Source: Streptomyces sp. KMM 9044 (lineage in GTDB: Bacteria; Actinomycetota; Actinomycetes; Streptomycetales; Streptomycetaceae). Taken from it: a stretch of 64,000 bases of DNA. Made by a program: the position numbers and the translations under genes. Below, one piece after another: positions 1 through 7,660 of this stretch (the stretch's first letter is position 1; the number at the start of each line of letters is the position of its first letter). The stretch is taken from positions 3,348,001-3,412,000 of the forward strand of contig NZ_CP113910.1 of NCBI RefSeq assembly GCF_024701375.2. The letters are read 5' to 3'. The notes under the pieces are model-generated. The model ran no database searches. It had not been told where the DNA came from and was given only the letters and a program-made list of their open reading frames with translations.

Positions 1-2
1 AC

Positions 3-434
3 CTGCGGCGCCGCTACACGGATGCTGTAGCGCCAAAGGATGTACGAGCTCCAAAGGGCCGCGATGGGGCAGGACACCCCTTCATGCGTCCGATCGTCCA
101 GGTGCAGGTGGCAAGGGCAGTACGTCACTTCCTGGAGCAAGAAACGCTGGAGTGGCCCGAGCTGATGAAGCGGCTTGCAGACCTCGACTGGCGCATGTCA
201 GCGGCTCCGTTCTCATCCTGTTGGATTGAGACCCCCGATGGCCCTAAGCAGGGAAAAATGGCCACGGCGAAGGAGAACGGGCAGCTTCTGTACGACTTGC
301 TGCTCGTTCACATGGCGCCTAGGTCAAAGGCCCAGATCACGCGGGCCGTTCGCTCTTACTCCGACCTGATGAAGACGAAGTACCCGGTCCCAGTGGACGA
401 ATTGCTTGAAGCCCTCCCTGCAGAGGACGTCTGA
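3..434 (+). CDS. 3' part of an unrecognised gene, cut by the window start
   Basis: The reading frame is open without a stop back to base 3, so this is probably the C-terminal end of a longer protein rather than a 116-residue protein starting at ATG 84, although that ATG is a possible start. The visible part (about 143 residues) is soluble and helical, with no membrane segment or signal. It has a 'GKMATAKEN' stretch followed by a helical tail ending in ALPAEDV. From memory this tail resembles the C-terminus of DGQHR/DndB-like proteins, which are linked to DNA modification systems, but I cannot confirm it. It lies 172 bp upstream of a nuclease-like gene on the same strand and close to a DNA methyltransferase, which fits a DNA-processing role. 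The family name is a guess; that the frame is coding is more secure. Confidence 0.5.
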   Translation: MRRRYTDAVAPKDVRAPKGRDGAGHPFMRPIVQVQVARAVRHFLEQETLEWPELMKRLADLDWRMSAAPFSSCWIETPDGPKQGKMATAKENGQLLYDLLLVHMAPRSKAQITRAVRSYSDLMKTKYPVPVDELLEALPAEDV

Positions 435-550
435 CCCGAGGATCTGCCGGACCTATCTGGGCCCTGGACCGTCGCCATCGGTGCGCGGGAGAAGAGACTT
501 CCGGTCTCACTGCTCCCAAGATCGGGGTCCTCACATGCCGGGAATAGCCC

Positions 551-596
551 CCTCCACATTTGGATTGCGACTGGTGAGTCAGCACGAATGTGGAGG
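551..596. promoter_or_regulatory. Inverted repeat covering the ribosome site of the nuclease-like gene
   Basis: A perfect 10-bp inverted repeat has arms at 551-560 (cctccacatt) and 587-596 (aatgtggagg) with a 26-base loop. The right arm contains the GGAGG that forms part of the Shine-Dalgarno sequence for the GTG start at 607. It could be an operator for a dimeric repressor or an RNA hairpin that hides the ribosome site. The sequence does not say which. Confidence 0.45.
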
Positions 597-606
597 AGGG
601 AGGCAG

Positions 607-1521
607 GTGAGCAACCTGAAGGTGTTCAGGGTGAGAGGCGGGCAGGCGACGGAGGTGCCGGGGGCGGCCGTGGGGGTGGAGGTCGAGCTGCAGCGGCTGA
701 TCGAGGCCAACATGGAGGCGATGCTCGGCATCCGCTTCCTGGCTACCGAGTACCGCACCGGCCATCACGGCGGCCGAATCGACTCCCTCGGGCTGGACGA
801 GAACGGCACGCCGGTCGTCGTCGAATACAAGCGGAACCGCGACCAGAACGCCATCAGCCAGGGGCTTTCATACCTGTGGTGGCTCCACGATCACCATCAC
901 GAGTTCGAGAGCCTGGTCCGGGAGCAGCTCGGAGACCAGGCTGCCGGGGCGATCGACTGGAGCGCTCCTCGGATCGTCTGCGTCGCCGGGGCGTTCACGC
1001 GCCACGACACGGTGGCGGTGGAGATGATCGGCCACCGGATCGACCTCGTGACGTACCGGGTCTTCGAGGACGTACTCACGCTGCAGCTCATCGCGTCGGC
1101 CGGCGGAACGCGCACCTCACCGCAGGGTGGAACGTCGGGATCGGTCCGCGTCGCGTCGGCGGCGCCGAAGTCGGTCCAGCAGTACCTGGACGAGGCGCCC
1201 AAGGAGCTGAAGGAGCTGTACGCGGACCTCGACGAGCTGCTGCTGGCACACCGGGACGTACTCAAGGAGCCCCAGCTCCACTACATCGCCTACCGGCGGA
1301 TCAACAACGTCGCCACGGTGCGCCTGCAGCCGCGCAACCGGCGGCTCGTGGTCAACCTGAAGCTCGACCCGGACACGGTGAAGCTGTACGACGGATTCTC
1401 CCGGGACATGCGCGGCGTAGGAGTCCTTGGAATCCGCGGCGGCGTCGAAGTCCGGATCGGCTCGCGCGAGGACCTCGCGCGAGCCACCGATCTCATCCAG
1501 CGGAGCATCGACGCTGGGTGA
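607..1521 (+). CDS. NucS-like PD-(D/E)XK domain plus DUF5655 protein
   Basis: This 304-residue protein starts at GTG 607, which has a strong GGAGGAGGGAGG ribosome site. A longer open frame from 406 lacks one and crosses the upstream stop region. The N-terminal half has the layout of a PD-(D/E)XK nuclease of the NucS/DUF91 type: RIDSLGLDENGTP gives the Asp, and about ten residues later VVVEYKR gives the E-x-K pair (residues about 60-80). The C-terminal 110 residues (QQYLDEAPKELKELY onward, ending near RATDLIQRS) match the DUF5655 pattern as I know it. No signal or membrane segment is present, so it should be cytoplasmic and act on nucleic acid. It is followed by a shared terminator and a convergent DNA methyltransferase gene. 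The domain calls are by eye; substrate and biological role (repair, defence or element maintenance) are unknown. Confidence 0.75.
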   Translation: MSNLKVFRVRGGQATEVPGAAVGVEVELQRLIEANMEAMLGIRFLATEYRTGHHGGRIDSLGLDENGTPVVVEYKRNRDQNAISQGLSYLWWLHDHHHEFESLVREQLGDQAAGAIDWSAPRIVCVAGAFTRHDTVAVEMIGHRIDLVTYRVFEDVLTLQLIASAGGTRTSPQGGTSGSVRVASAAPKSVQQYLDEAPKELKELYADLDELLLAHRDVLKEPQLHYIAYRRINNVATVRLQPRNRRLVVNLKLDPDTVKLYDGFSRDMRGVGVLGIRGGVEVRIGSREDLARATDLIQRSIDAG

Positions 1522-1538
1522 CTCCTCCGGCACATGGG

Positions 1539-1579
1539 AAGGGCGGTTGTTCCACCTGAGTGGTGGAACAACCGCCCTT
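1539..1579. terminator. Bidirectional terminator between convergent genes
   Basis: Perfect 18-bp inverted repeat, arms 1539-1556 and 1562-1579, five-base loop TGAGT. It sits between the ends of the nuclease-like gene (+) and the methyltransferase gene (-), with short A or T flanks on each side, so it can stop transcription from both. Confidence 0.85.
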
Positions 1580-1616
1580 CTGTGCGTTCTGCGCCCCCTA
1601 TCTCGGGTTCTCACTC

Positions 1617-2366
1617 TCACTCCTCGGGCCCTGCGAGTTCGAAGTCGTCCTGGTTCAGCGCGCCTCGCAGCCGCTGCTCGGCGATGTCCGCGTAGTGCTC
1701 GGAGAGCTCGACGCCGATGAACTTGCGGCCCTCGCGCAGGGCGGCGACGCCGGTCGTTCCGGAGCCAGTGAAGGGGTCGAGGACGGTTCCGCCCGGCGGG
1801 CAGATCCTCACCAGCTCCTGCATCACCTCCACGGGCTTCTGCGTGATGTGCACGCGGTCCTTCCGGGGCTGGCTCGCGGTGTAGAGGCCGGGCAGGTAGA
1901 CGGGGTTCCGGTCAGGGTCGACCGGGCCCTTGGTGCCCCAGACGATGTATTCGCAGGACTGCTTGAGCCGGCCCTTCTGCGGTCGGGAGACCGGCTTGTG
2001 CCACGAGGCGATGCCGCGCCAGGTCCAGCCGGCGGCCTGGAGCGCGTCGGTGGTGGTGGGCAGTTGCCTCCAGTCGGTGAAGACGAGCGCGGCGCCCGAC
2101 TCGGCGGTGGCCCGGTAGGACTCGGTGAGCAGGAGGGTGAGCCAGAAGTCGTACGAGCGCTGGTCGCGGTTCTCGCCGGGAAAGTTGGCGAGGTCGTGCT
2201 CGGCGTCGCCCGAGGTGTACTTCGCGCGGGCACTGCGGCCGGTTCGTTCACCGCTGGTTCGGCCACCGCTGTTGTAGGGCGGGTCCGTGATCACGGCATC
2301 GACGCTGTTGTCGGGGATGCCGGCGAGGGCGGTCAGCGCATCGCCTCGATGCAGGGTGTACGACAT
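1617..2366 (-). CDS. DNA methyltransferase, beta-class, likely N6-adenine
   Basis: 249 residues, starting at ATG 2366 (MSYTLHRGD) with a purine-rich GGAAAGAGAGAA ribosome site. An open frame extends to 2459 but its first 31 codons do not look coding. The catalytic motif TDPPY is at residues 27-31, and the cofactor-binding motif DPFTGSGTTG is at about 197-206, near the C-terminus. Catalytic motif before cofactor motif is the beta-class order, and DPPY favours adenine-N6 methylation. Motif X-like KPVEVMQELV precedes the SAM site. No cognate restriction endonuclease is visible beside it, apart from the convergent nuclease-like gene, so it may be an orphan methylase protecting the element, or a partner of the upstream genes. 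The sequence specificity cannot be read from the protein. Confidence 0.9.
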   Translation of the reverse strand: MSYTLHRGDALTALAGIPDNSVDAVITDPPYNSGGRTSGERTGRSARAKYTSGDAEHDLANFPGENRDQRSYDFWLTLLLTESYRATAESGAALVFTDWRQLPTTTDALQAAGWTWRGIASWHKPVSRPQKGRLKQSCEYIVWGTKGPVDPDRNPVYLPGLYTASQPRKDRVHITQKPVEVMQELVRICPPGGTVLDPFTGSGTTGVAALREGRKFIGVELSEHYADIAEQRLRGALNQDDFELAGPEE

Positions 2367-2928
2367 TGTGCGGTTCTCTCTTTCCGCGGGGACGGTCGTG
2401 CGGGATTCTGCGTTCCCGGAATACCGCGCACGTCGGCTTGATTCGCTCCCGGAAGCCACAGAAGCAGCCGCCTGAGGAGAGCGATGGGCTGGAGAGTAAC
2501 CACCTTTCCCGGCCGCACCTAATGACGCTCTGCCGCCACATCACGGGCCCCGACTGTCAGACGAGGCATCGTTTGGCGCGGCCGGAATTCGTCTCTACAG
2601 TCTCGCCGTGTTCGACGGACGGGGCTCAGCTCCCGCCCTGTTGAGCTGTGCTGATGCGTGTCGCCTCGTCCAAGCGGCGACCCGGAGGCACTCACGAAAC
2701 GGCCTGGTATTTCGGCGAGGGGGTTTCTCCGTGTGGCGTGTGAGATTAAGAGCGCGGCTGGCTGCCGCTCTCCAGTGACGGTTCCCAGGAGTCGGGATTT
2801 AGCCGCTCCCGACCCTTGGAATCGCTATCCCCTGATCTCAGGTGTTGTGAATTTCCGACCGGTGCGGTGCCGGTGACCTTTTCGACGAGAACGCTGGTGC
2901 CGCGCTGCCTACGAGTAAGGAGCTGCTG
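2367..2928. other. 562-bp intergenic region upstream of the transfer operon
   Basis: No convincing gene is visible; the short frames here lack ribosome sites and strong third-position bias. It separates the divergently transcribed methyltransferase and conjugation operons, so promoters for both should lie here. A 7-bp hairpin (arms 2791-2797 gtcggga and 2807-2813 tcccgac) is the only obvious structure. I see no clear repressor operator or origin. Confidence 0.5.
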
Positions 2929-3006
2929 ATGCAGCATGCCCAGGCACGTCCTTCCCCAACGTCCGACTCCTGCGACCTCCGCTCGGCGGACGGCCCGCGG
3001 CCGTGA
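2929..3006 (+). CDS. 25-residue leader ORF coupled to the hydrolase gene
   Basis: ATG 2929 follows an excellent ribosome site (TAAGGAG, spacing 7). It encodes 25 residues beginning MQHAQARPS and ending GPRP, and its TGA overlaps the GTG start of the next gene in a GTGA arrangement at 3003-3006. The hydrolase GTG has no ribosome site of its own, so translation of this leader probably delivers ribosomes to it. The peptide is hydrophilic and resembles nothing I know. It may matter only as a translational leader. Confidence 0.6.
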   Translation: MQHAQARPSPTSDSCDLRSADGPRP

Positions 3007-4130
3007 AGGCGGGCGCGGCAATAGTCGGGTCCGTGGCTCTTGGCCCACTGCTGCTGATCGCCCCGCTCGCGATGGCTCTGGCCGGCGCGAGCAGTGCCCA
3101 GGCCGCCTGTGCGAGCGGCGATGCACAGGCTGTGGATACCGCGGCGGTCGCCAAGCAGGTGGAGTCGATCCTCAAAGGCGGCGGCAAGGCCACGGTGTCG
3201 GTCCCGGGGCTGGACGATCCCGCAGAGCAGATCCCGAACGCCAAGACGATCCAGGCCACCGGCGTCGCCATGAAGGTGCCGGCGCGAGGACAGGTCGTGG
3301 CCCTCGCCACGGCCCTGCAGGAGTCAGGGCTGCGGAATCTGGACTACGGCGACCGGGATTCGCTCGGCCTCTTCCAGCAGCGCCCAAGCCAGGGCTGGGG
3401 AACGGCCCAGCAGGTCCGCGATCCGGTGCACGCCTCGACGAGGTTCTACGAGGCTCTACTCAAGGTCCCAGGCTGGCAGTCCATGACCGTCACGCAGGCG
3501 GCACAGGCGGTCCAGAGGAGCGGCTTTCCTGACGCCTACGCCAAGTGGGAGCCGCTGGGCACGGCTCTACAGAAGGCCATCGCCACGTCGCTGTCGGAGG
3601 GGTCGAGTTCCGACGGAGGCGACGAGGGCGAGCAGACGGATGCGGCTCCCGGCGAGTGCGGCACCGGCGAGGACGGGGCCAAATTCGGCCCGATCCCCGC
3701 AGGCTCCGTCCCCAAGGACTACAAGATCCCGGCCGATGCGCCCAAGTCGATCCGCACCGCCATCCGCTGGGGTCTCGGTCAGCTCGGCACTCCGTATCAG
3801 TGGGGTGGCGCGTGTACCGATCCGCGCGGCCAGGACCCGCTGGGCCGCTGCGACTGCTCATCCCTGATGCAGATGTCGTACAAGGCCGGGGGCGTCTCGA
3901 TCTCCCGGACCACGTACACGCAGGTCAAGGAGGGCAAGGCGGTCAGCGTCGACGCCCTCAAGCCGGGCGATCTCCTCCTCACTCGCGGCACGGCCCAAGT
4001 CCCGGAACACGTAGGGATGTTCATCGGTGACGGCCTGATCCTGCATGCGCCGCGCACTGGTGACGTGGTCAAGATCTCGACCCTCGCCGACTGGCGGCCG
4101 GACGTGCTCGCCGCCCGCCGGATCGTCTGA
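3003..4130 (+). CDS. Bifunctional peptidoglycan hydrolase of the transfer apparatus (SLT-like + NlpC/P60)
   Basis: 375 residues. An N-terminal hydrophobic segment (about 8-36) secretes or anchors the protein. Residues about 95-195 (ALATALQESGLRN, then LGLFQQRPSQGWG) look like the lysozyme/SLT-like domain used by actinobacterial conjugation proteins. After an acidic Ser/Gly linker, residues about 250-375 are an NlpC/P60 endopeptidase with catalytic Cys285 in CDCSSL, His336 in PEHVGMF, and a further His in LILHAP. The protein would cut both glycan and peptide bonds to open the wall for a type IV secretion channel, the VirB1 role. The GTG start overlaps the stop of the leader ORF; the frame is closed by a TAA at 2916, leaving no better start. 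It is the first large gene of the transfer operon. Confidence 0.88.
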   Translation: MKAGAAIVGSVALGPLLLIAPLAMALAGASSAQAACASGDAQAVDTAAVAKQVESILKGGGKATVSVPGLDDPAEQIPNAKTIQATGVAMKVPARGQVVALATALQESGLRNLDYGDRDSLGLFQQRPSQGWGTAQQVRDPVHASTRFYEALLKVPGWQSMTVTQAAQAVQRSGFPDAYAKWEPLGTALQKAIATSLSEGSSSDGGDEGEQTDAAPGECGTGEDGAKFGPIPAGSVPKDYKIPADAPKSIRTAIRWGLGQLGTPYQWGGACTDPRGQDPLGRCDCSSLMQMSYKAGGVSISRTTYTQVKEGKAVSVDALKPGDLLLTRGTAQVPEHVGMFIGDGLILHAPRTGDVVKISTLADWRPDVLAARRIV

Positions 4131-4200
4131 CCGGCCCCTCTCCCCCTCTCACTCCTCCCCTTCCGGGCCTTCGCGCGCCCATGTTCGTACTGGAGTTCCA

Positions 4201-4509
4201 ATGAAGCTCATTCAGCACGCCCAGATGCTGGCGTACAACCCTGGCGTCACACCGAGCGAGGGCGGCCTGCCTGGCCTCGATGTCCTCAAGAAGGTCATGG
4301 GCAGCATCAACCTCTTCGGCATCATCGCCACGGTCGGCGCCCTCGCCATCTCCGCCATCGTCTGGGCCTGGGGCCACCACAGCGGAGGCCACCAGGCCGA
4401 GGCCAACGGCAAGAAGGGCACGGTCGTCGCCGCCGGCTGCGCCCTCCTGCTCGGCGCGGCCAACGGCGTCGTCGCGTTCTTCTCGGCGATGGGGACGCAG
4501 GTTCACTGA
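4201..4509 (+). CDS. DUF6112-type two-helix membrane protein, pilin-like (VirB2 position)
   Basis: 102 residues starting at ATG 4201 after GGAG. It has two hydrophobic helices, about residues 37-58 (INLFGIIATVGALAISAIVWAW) and 77-98, separated by a short hydrophilic His/Lys loop. This small two-helix layout is typical of VirB2-type pilin subunits. Actinobacterial proteins of this kind next to SCO6880-type genes are usually labelled DUF6112. It lies between the wall hydrolase and another membrane protein, and its stop overlaps the next start (TGATG at 4507-4511), so the genes are translationally coupled. A pilus or channel subunit role is inferred from size, topology and position. Confidence 0.8.
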   Translation: MKLIQHAQMLAYNPGVTPSEGGLPGLDVLKKVMGSINLFGIIATVGALAISAIVWAWGHHSGGHQAEANGKKGTVVAAGCALLLGAANGVVAFFSAMGTQVH

Positions 4510-5039
4510 TGCCGAAGAATCGTTTCCCTTCCGCCAGGGGGCGCAGGTACGGAGCCCCGTCCTCGGTTCTGCGCCGCGCCTCGATCGGCGGCATCGTCCT
4601 CGCTGTCCTGCTGGCCGTCGCCGGTCTGGCCGCGTACGTCACCCGTGCGGAGAGCCCGGCCGCGCCGAAGGCCACCCCCGCGCCGGCGTCCTCTTCGACG
4701 TCGCCCTCCCCTGCCGCCACCACGCACGCCGGGGTGGCGGTGGGCGCGCCGCCCAGGACGACGGATCCGATCGAGTTCGCCAAGGGCGCCACCAAGGTCC
4801 TGTGGACGTACGACACCCGGTCGTTCTCACAGACCGAGCACCTGGCCGGTCTGAAGCAGTGGATGACCAGCGAGAAGAAGTACGCGGACTGGAAGTCGGT
4901 CTCGGACCAGGTGCCCAGCCCGGTGTTGTGGTCGCGGATGCACGACAACGGGCAGCACGCCGGTGCCACGGTCGGCGAGGGCCACTTCCCGCAGGCGTTC
5001 AAGACCGCCCTGGCCCAGGACCCCGGCGCGATCACCTAG

Positions 5040-6009
5040 ACGAGTAAGTCCGAAGTCTCGTTGAGCGCAAAGGGTGAGGGTCCCGTTGGTCGATGTGTGA
5101 CGAACGACCTCGAGACCCTCATCACCGCACTGTACGTGAAGATCGACGACGAGTTGGGAGGGCCGCGTTGGCTGGGCAGGCCGCCGTTGCTGACCGACTC
5201 CGAGCTGGTGTGCGCCGCGGTCGCCCAGGCGATGCTCGGATTCACCTCCGAAGCCCACTGGCTGCGCTACGCCCGCAAGCACCTGGCCGGGATGTTTCCG
5301 TACCTGCCCCAGCAGTCCGGCTACAACAAACGCCTGCGCGCGGCGCTCGGCCTGGTCAAGCGGGTCGTCCGGATGCTCGCGAAGGCGTCCGACTTCTGGC
5401 TGGACGACTGCTGGATCGTGGACTCCACCCCGGTGCCGTGCGGCATGTCGCGGCCCACCGTGAAACGCTCCGACCTGGCCGGATGGGCCGGATACGGCTA
5501 CTGCGCCAGCCACTCGCGGTTCTTCTGGGGGCTGCGGCTGTACCTCGTGTGCACCCCGGCCGGGATGCCGATCCTGTGGGCCCTGGCGGACCCCAAGATC
5601 GGCGAACGCGAGGTGCTGGCCGCGATGCTGGAGGTCGAAGCAGGCGTCGTCGCCGAGCACGACGGCATCCTGCTCATCTCCGACAAGGGCTTCGCCGACC
5701 GAGCTTTCGAGCAGTTGCTGGCCGACCACGGCATCACCTTGCTGCGGCCCTCCCGCAAGCGCGAGAAGGCCCGGTACGGCGAGCCGATGCTGAAGAAGGT
5801 CCGCCAGCTGATCGAGTCGGTCAACGACACCCTCAAAGGCCAGCTCGACCTGGAGGGCCACGGAGGGCGCAGCTGCGCGGGCGTCGCGGTCCGCGTCGCC
5901 CAGCGCATTCTGGCCATGGCCGCCGCGATCTGGCTGAACAACCTGACCGGCGCACCGATCACTCGATCGTTGATCGCCTACGACCACTGAAGACATACGA
6001 CTTACTCGT
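5040..6009 (+). mobile_element. IS982-family insertion sequence
   Basis: About 970 bp bounded by inverted repeats acgagtaagtc (5040-5050) and gacttactcgt (5999-6009), flanked by CTAG at 5036-5039 and 6010-6013. The palindromic flank makes the exact border ambiguous by two or three bases: CTAG duplication or a longer 14-bp inverted repeat. One transposase gene fills it. The intact ends and full-length gene suggest a recent insertion. Confidence 0.88.
5097..5990 (+). CDS. IS982-family transposase
   Basis: 297 residues from GTG 5097 (start MTNDLETLITALYVKIDDELG, the usual N-terminus for actinobacterial members); the frame is open back to TTG 5061. It shows the DDE pattern: DDCWIVDSTPVPCG (first Asp), LLISDKGFADRAF (second Asp) and the later glutamate in RQLIESVNDTLKGQ. 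SDLAGWAGYGYCASHSRFFWG is characteristic of this family as I remember it. The gene ends 19 bp before the right inverted repeat. It appears intact and catalytically complete, so the element may still be able to move. Confidence 0.9.
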   Translation: MTNDLETLITALYVKIDDELGGPRWLGRPPLLTDSELVCAAVAQAMLGFTSEAHWLRYARKHLAGMFPYLPQQSGYNKRLRAALGLVKRVVRMLAKASDFWLDDCWIVDSTPVPCGMSRPTVKRSDLAGWAGYGYCASHSRFFWGLRLYLVCTPAGMPILWALADPKIGEREVLAAMLEVEAGVVAEHDGILLISDKGFADRAFEQLLADHGITLLRPSRKREKARYGEPMLKKVRQLIESVNDTLKGQLDLEGHGGRSCAGVAVRVAQRILAMAAAIWLNNLTGAPITRSLIAYDH

Positions 6010-6200
6010 CTAGGCGTACGTCTACGCCGTCACAGTCACCGGCAAGCAGTCCATCGCCTGGAAGGGCTCCGGTGCCGGAGCCGAGTCCCGCTCGACGACC
6101 CTCGCCGTCCAGTGCCGACCGGACCGCGGCTGCGCCCTCGTCGGCGTCCTGCCGAACGTCGCGCCGTGATCGCCCTCAACCTGTGTAAGGAGGTGCCCTC

Positions 6201-7571
6201 ATGGGGGCTTGCGACCTTCCTCTGATGAGTACGGTCTGCGACACCGTCGGCGGTGTGGTCGGCGCGACCGGCGAAGCCGTCACGGACGGCATCGGTGCCT
6301 GGATCGCCAAGTCGATGGGCGAGATGGCCCAGGCCGCAGCTGCCCTGGCCTCGAAGGCCGTCGACAAGACCACCGCCATCGATCTCAACGCCGAGTGGTT
6401 CAGGAGCAACTACGAGCTGATCCTGCCCATCGGCCTCATCCTCACCGTCGGCACGTTCTGCCTCCAGCTCACCCGCGCCGCCTGGCGCCGGGACGAACGC
6501 GCCCTCGCTCAGGCGGTGTACGGAACAGTGACCGGCGTCCTGTTCGCGTTCGCCGCGATCGCCTGCACCACCGTCGCGATCACTGTGGTCGACGCGCTCA
6601 GCGCCGGCCTGTTCAAGGCGGCCAACAGCTCCGTGGACGACGCGGTACGCCGCATCATCAAGGTCAACGAGTTGGGGGCGATGTACGGCCTGGGCTGGGG
6701 CGTCCCCACCATCGTCGCGCTCGGCTGCGCGGTGGGCGCCTTCCTCTACTGGGCAGTGATGGTCGCCCGCAAGGTCGGCATCCTGGTCCTGGTCACCCTA
6801 GCCGTGTTCGCCGGGGCCGGCGGCGGCTGGGAGGTCGCGCGACGCTGGCGGCGCGGCTGGATCGAGGCGACCAGCACCCTGATCGTCTCCAAGCTCCTGA
6901 TGACGATCGTGTTCCTGCTGGGTGTCTCCGCCATGGGCAAGACGGACGCGAGCGACGGGCTGAGCGCCCTGTCGGACGCGATCGCGGGCATCATCGTGAT
7001 GGTCCTGGTGCTGCTGTGCCCCTACGCCACGTACAAGTTCGTGCATTGGGCGGCCGACGGCGGCGGCCACGACGATCTGCACCGCACCGGTGTCGCCGGC
7101 ATGGCGGTCGCCGCGGGTGCGGCGAAGACCGCGGGGCAGCTCGCGGTCCAGGCCGGCACGGGAATGCGGGCTCCGCAGGGGCCGGCGAAGGTGCCAGGCC
7201 AGGGCTCCGGTGGCGTCGCCTCCGGGATCGATCCGACGGGCGGATCCGGTGGTGAGGCCAAACCGAAGCAGACCCACTTCCGCTTCGGTGAGGATCCGAG
7301 TGCGACCGGCGACAAGGGCCGGGCGCTGATCCGCCGTCCTCCCACGGACGGCGACCGCGGAGTCCCGCTCATCCAGCGCCCCGGTGGGGGCCAGGCAGCT
7401 GACTCGGCGCCAGCGGTCTCCGGACCTACGCCACAGGGCGCCTCGGTCGCAGCGCCGCAGGTCACGCACCTGGACCCGCCAGCACCGCGGCGCAGCGGTC
7501 CTCCTCCGCAGGGTGGCGCCACCCCGCAGCGGTGGATCTATCCCGGGCCAGCGGACCGCTCGGGCTCGTAG
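6201..7571 (+). CDS. VirB6/TrbL-like polytopic membrane protein of the transfer channel
   Basis: 456 residues from ATG 6201, preceded by a near-perfect ribosome site (TAAGGAGGTG). After an amphipathic N-terminal region there are about six hydrophobic helices, roughly residues 72-92, 108-135, 162-190, 193-212, 230-250 and 258-280. A long hydrophilic Gly/Pro-rich tail (about 300-456) follows that would lie in the cytoplasm or at the wall. Helix number, a charged loop with WEVARRWRRGW, and position between the small membrane proteins and the SCO6880-type gene fit a VirB6-type inner-membrane channel subunit. The family is poorly conserved, so this rests on topology and neighbours. Confidence 0.8.
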   Translation: MGACDLPLMSTVCDTVGGVVGATGEAVTDGIGAWIAKSMGEMAQAAAALASKAVDKTTAIDLNAEWFRSNYELILPIGLILTVGTFCLQLTRAAWRRDERALAQAVYGTVTGVLFAFAAIACTTVAITVVDALSAGLFKAANSSVDDAVRRIIKVNELGAMYGLGWGVPTIVALGCAVGAFLYWAVMVARKVGILVLVTLAVFAGAGGGWEVARRWRRGWIEATSTLIVSKLLMTIVFLLGVSAMGKTDASDGLSALSDAIAGIIVMVLVLLCPYATYKFVHWAADGGGHDDLHRTGVAGMAVAAGAAKTAGQLAVQAGTGMRAPQGPAKVPGQGSGGVASGIDPTGGSGGEAKPKQTHFRFGEDPSATGDKGRALIRRPPTDGDRGVPLIQRPGGGQAADSAPAVSGPTPQGASVAAPQVTHLDPPAPRRSGPPPQGGATPQRWIYPGPADRSGS

Positions 7572-7580
7572 CCCGGAGCT

Positions 7581-7617
7581 GACGGGGTGGGCCGAGGCCC
7601 GCCCGGCCCACCCCGTC
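7581..7617. terminator. Intra-operon hairpin, possible attenuator
   Basis: Perfect 13-bp arms gacggggtgggcc (7581-7593) and ggcccaccccgtc (7605-7617), followed by a pyrimidine-rich ttcctcttcttctttctcc. It lies between the VirB6-like and SCO6880-type genes on the same strand, so it may reduce read-through or protect an mRNA end inside the operon. Confidence 0.65.
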
Positions 7618-7660
7618 TTCCTCTTCTTCTTTCTCCTCATGTTCCAAGGACGGCTTCGCC

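Larger units (their letters stand above)
4509..6169 (+). pseudogene. Single-pass transfer protein split by an IS982-type insertion
   Basis: The 5' part (4509-5036, MPKNRFPSARGRR... ending DPGAIT) has one membrane helix at about residues 20-41, a Pro/Ala/Ser/Thr linker and an extracytoplasmic domain. The 3' part resumes in the same frame at 6014 (AYVYAVTVTGKQS) and ends at TGA 6167-6169. Together they give about 228 residues, a short N-tail, one helix and a compact outer domain, the topology of VirB8-like channel proteins; that assignment is an inference. The IS ends the upstream frame at TAG 5037-5039. Removing the IS and one CTAG copy restores the frame but leaves a TAG at the junction, so the reconstruction is imperfect. 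No other copy is visible, so the secretion apparatus probably lacks this part. Confidence 0.8.

Noticed and set aside
1560..2441. Plus-strand frame of 293 codons opposite the methyltransferase
   Set aside because: Begins inside the terminator hairpin and is complementary to clear methyltransferase motifs.
5100..6000. IS982-type transposase considered as a passenger gene of the transfer operon
   Set aside because: It is bounded by terminal inverted repeats and splits a gene whose halves are in frame.
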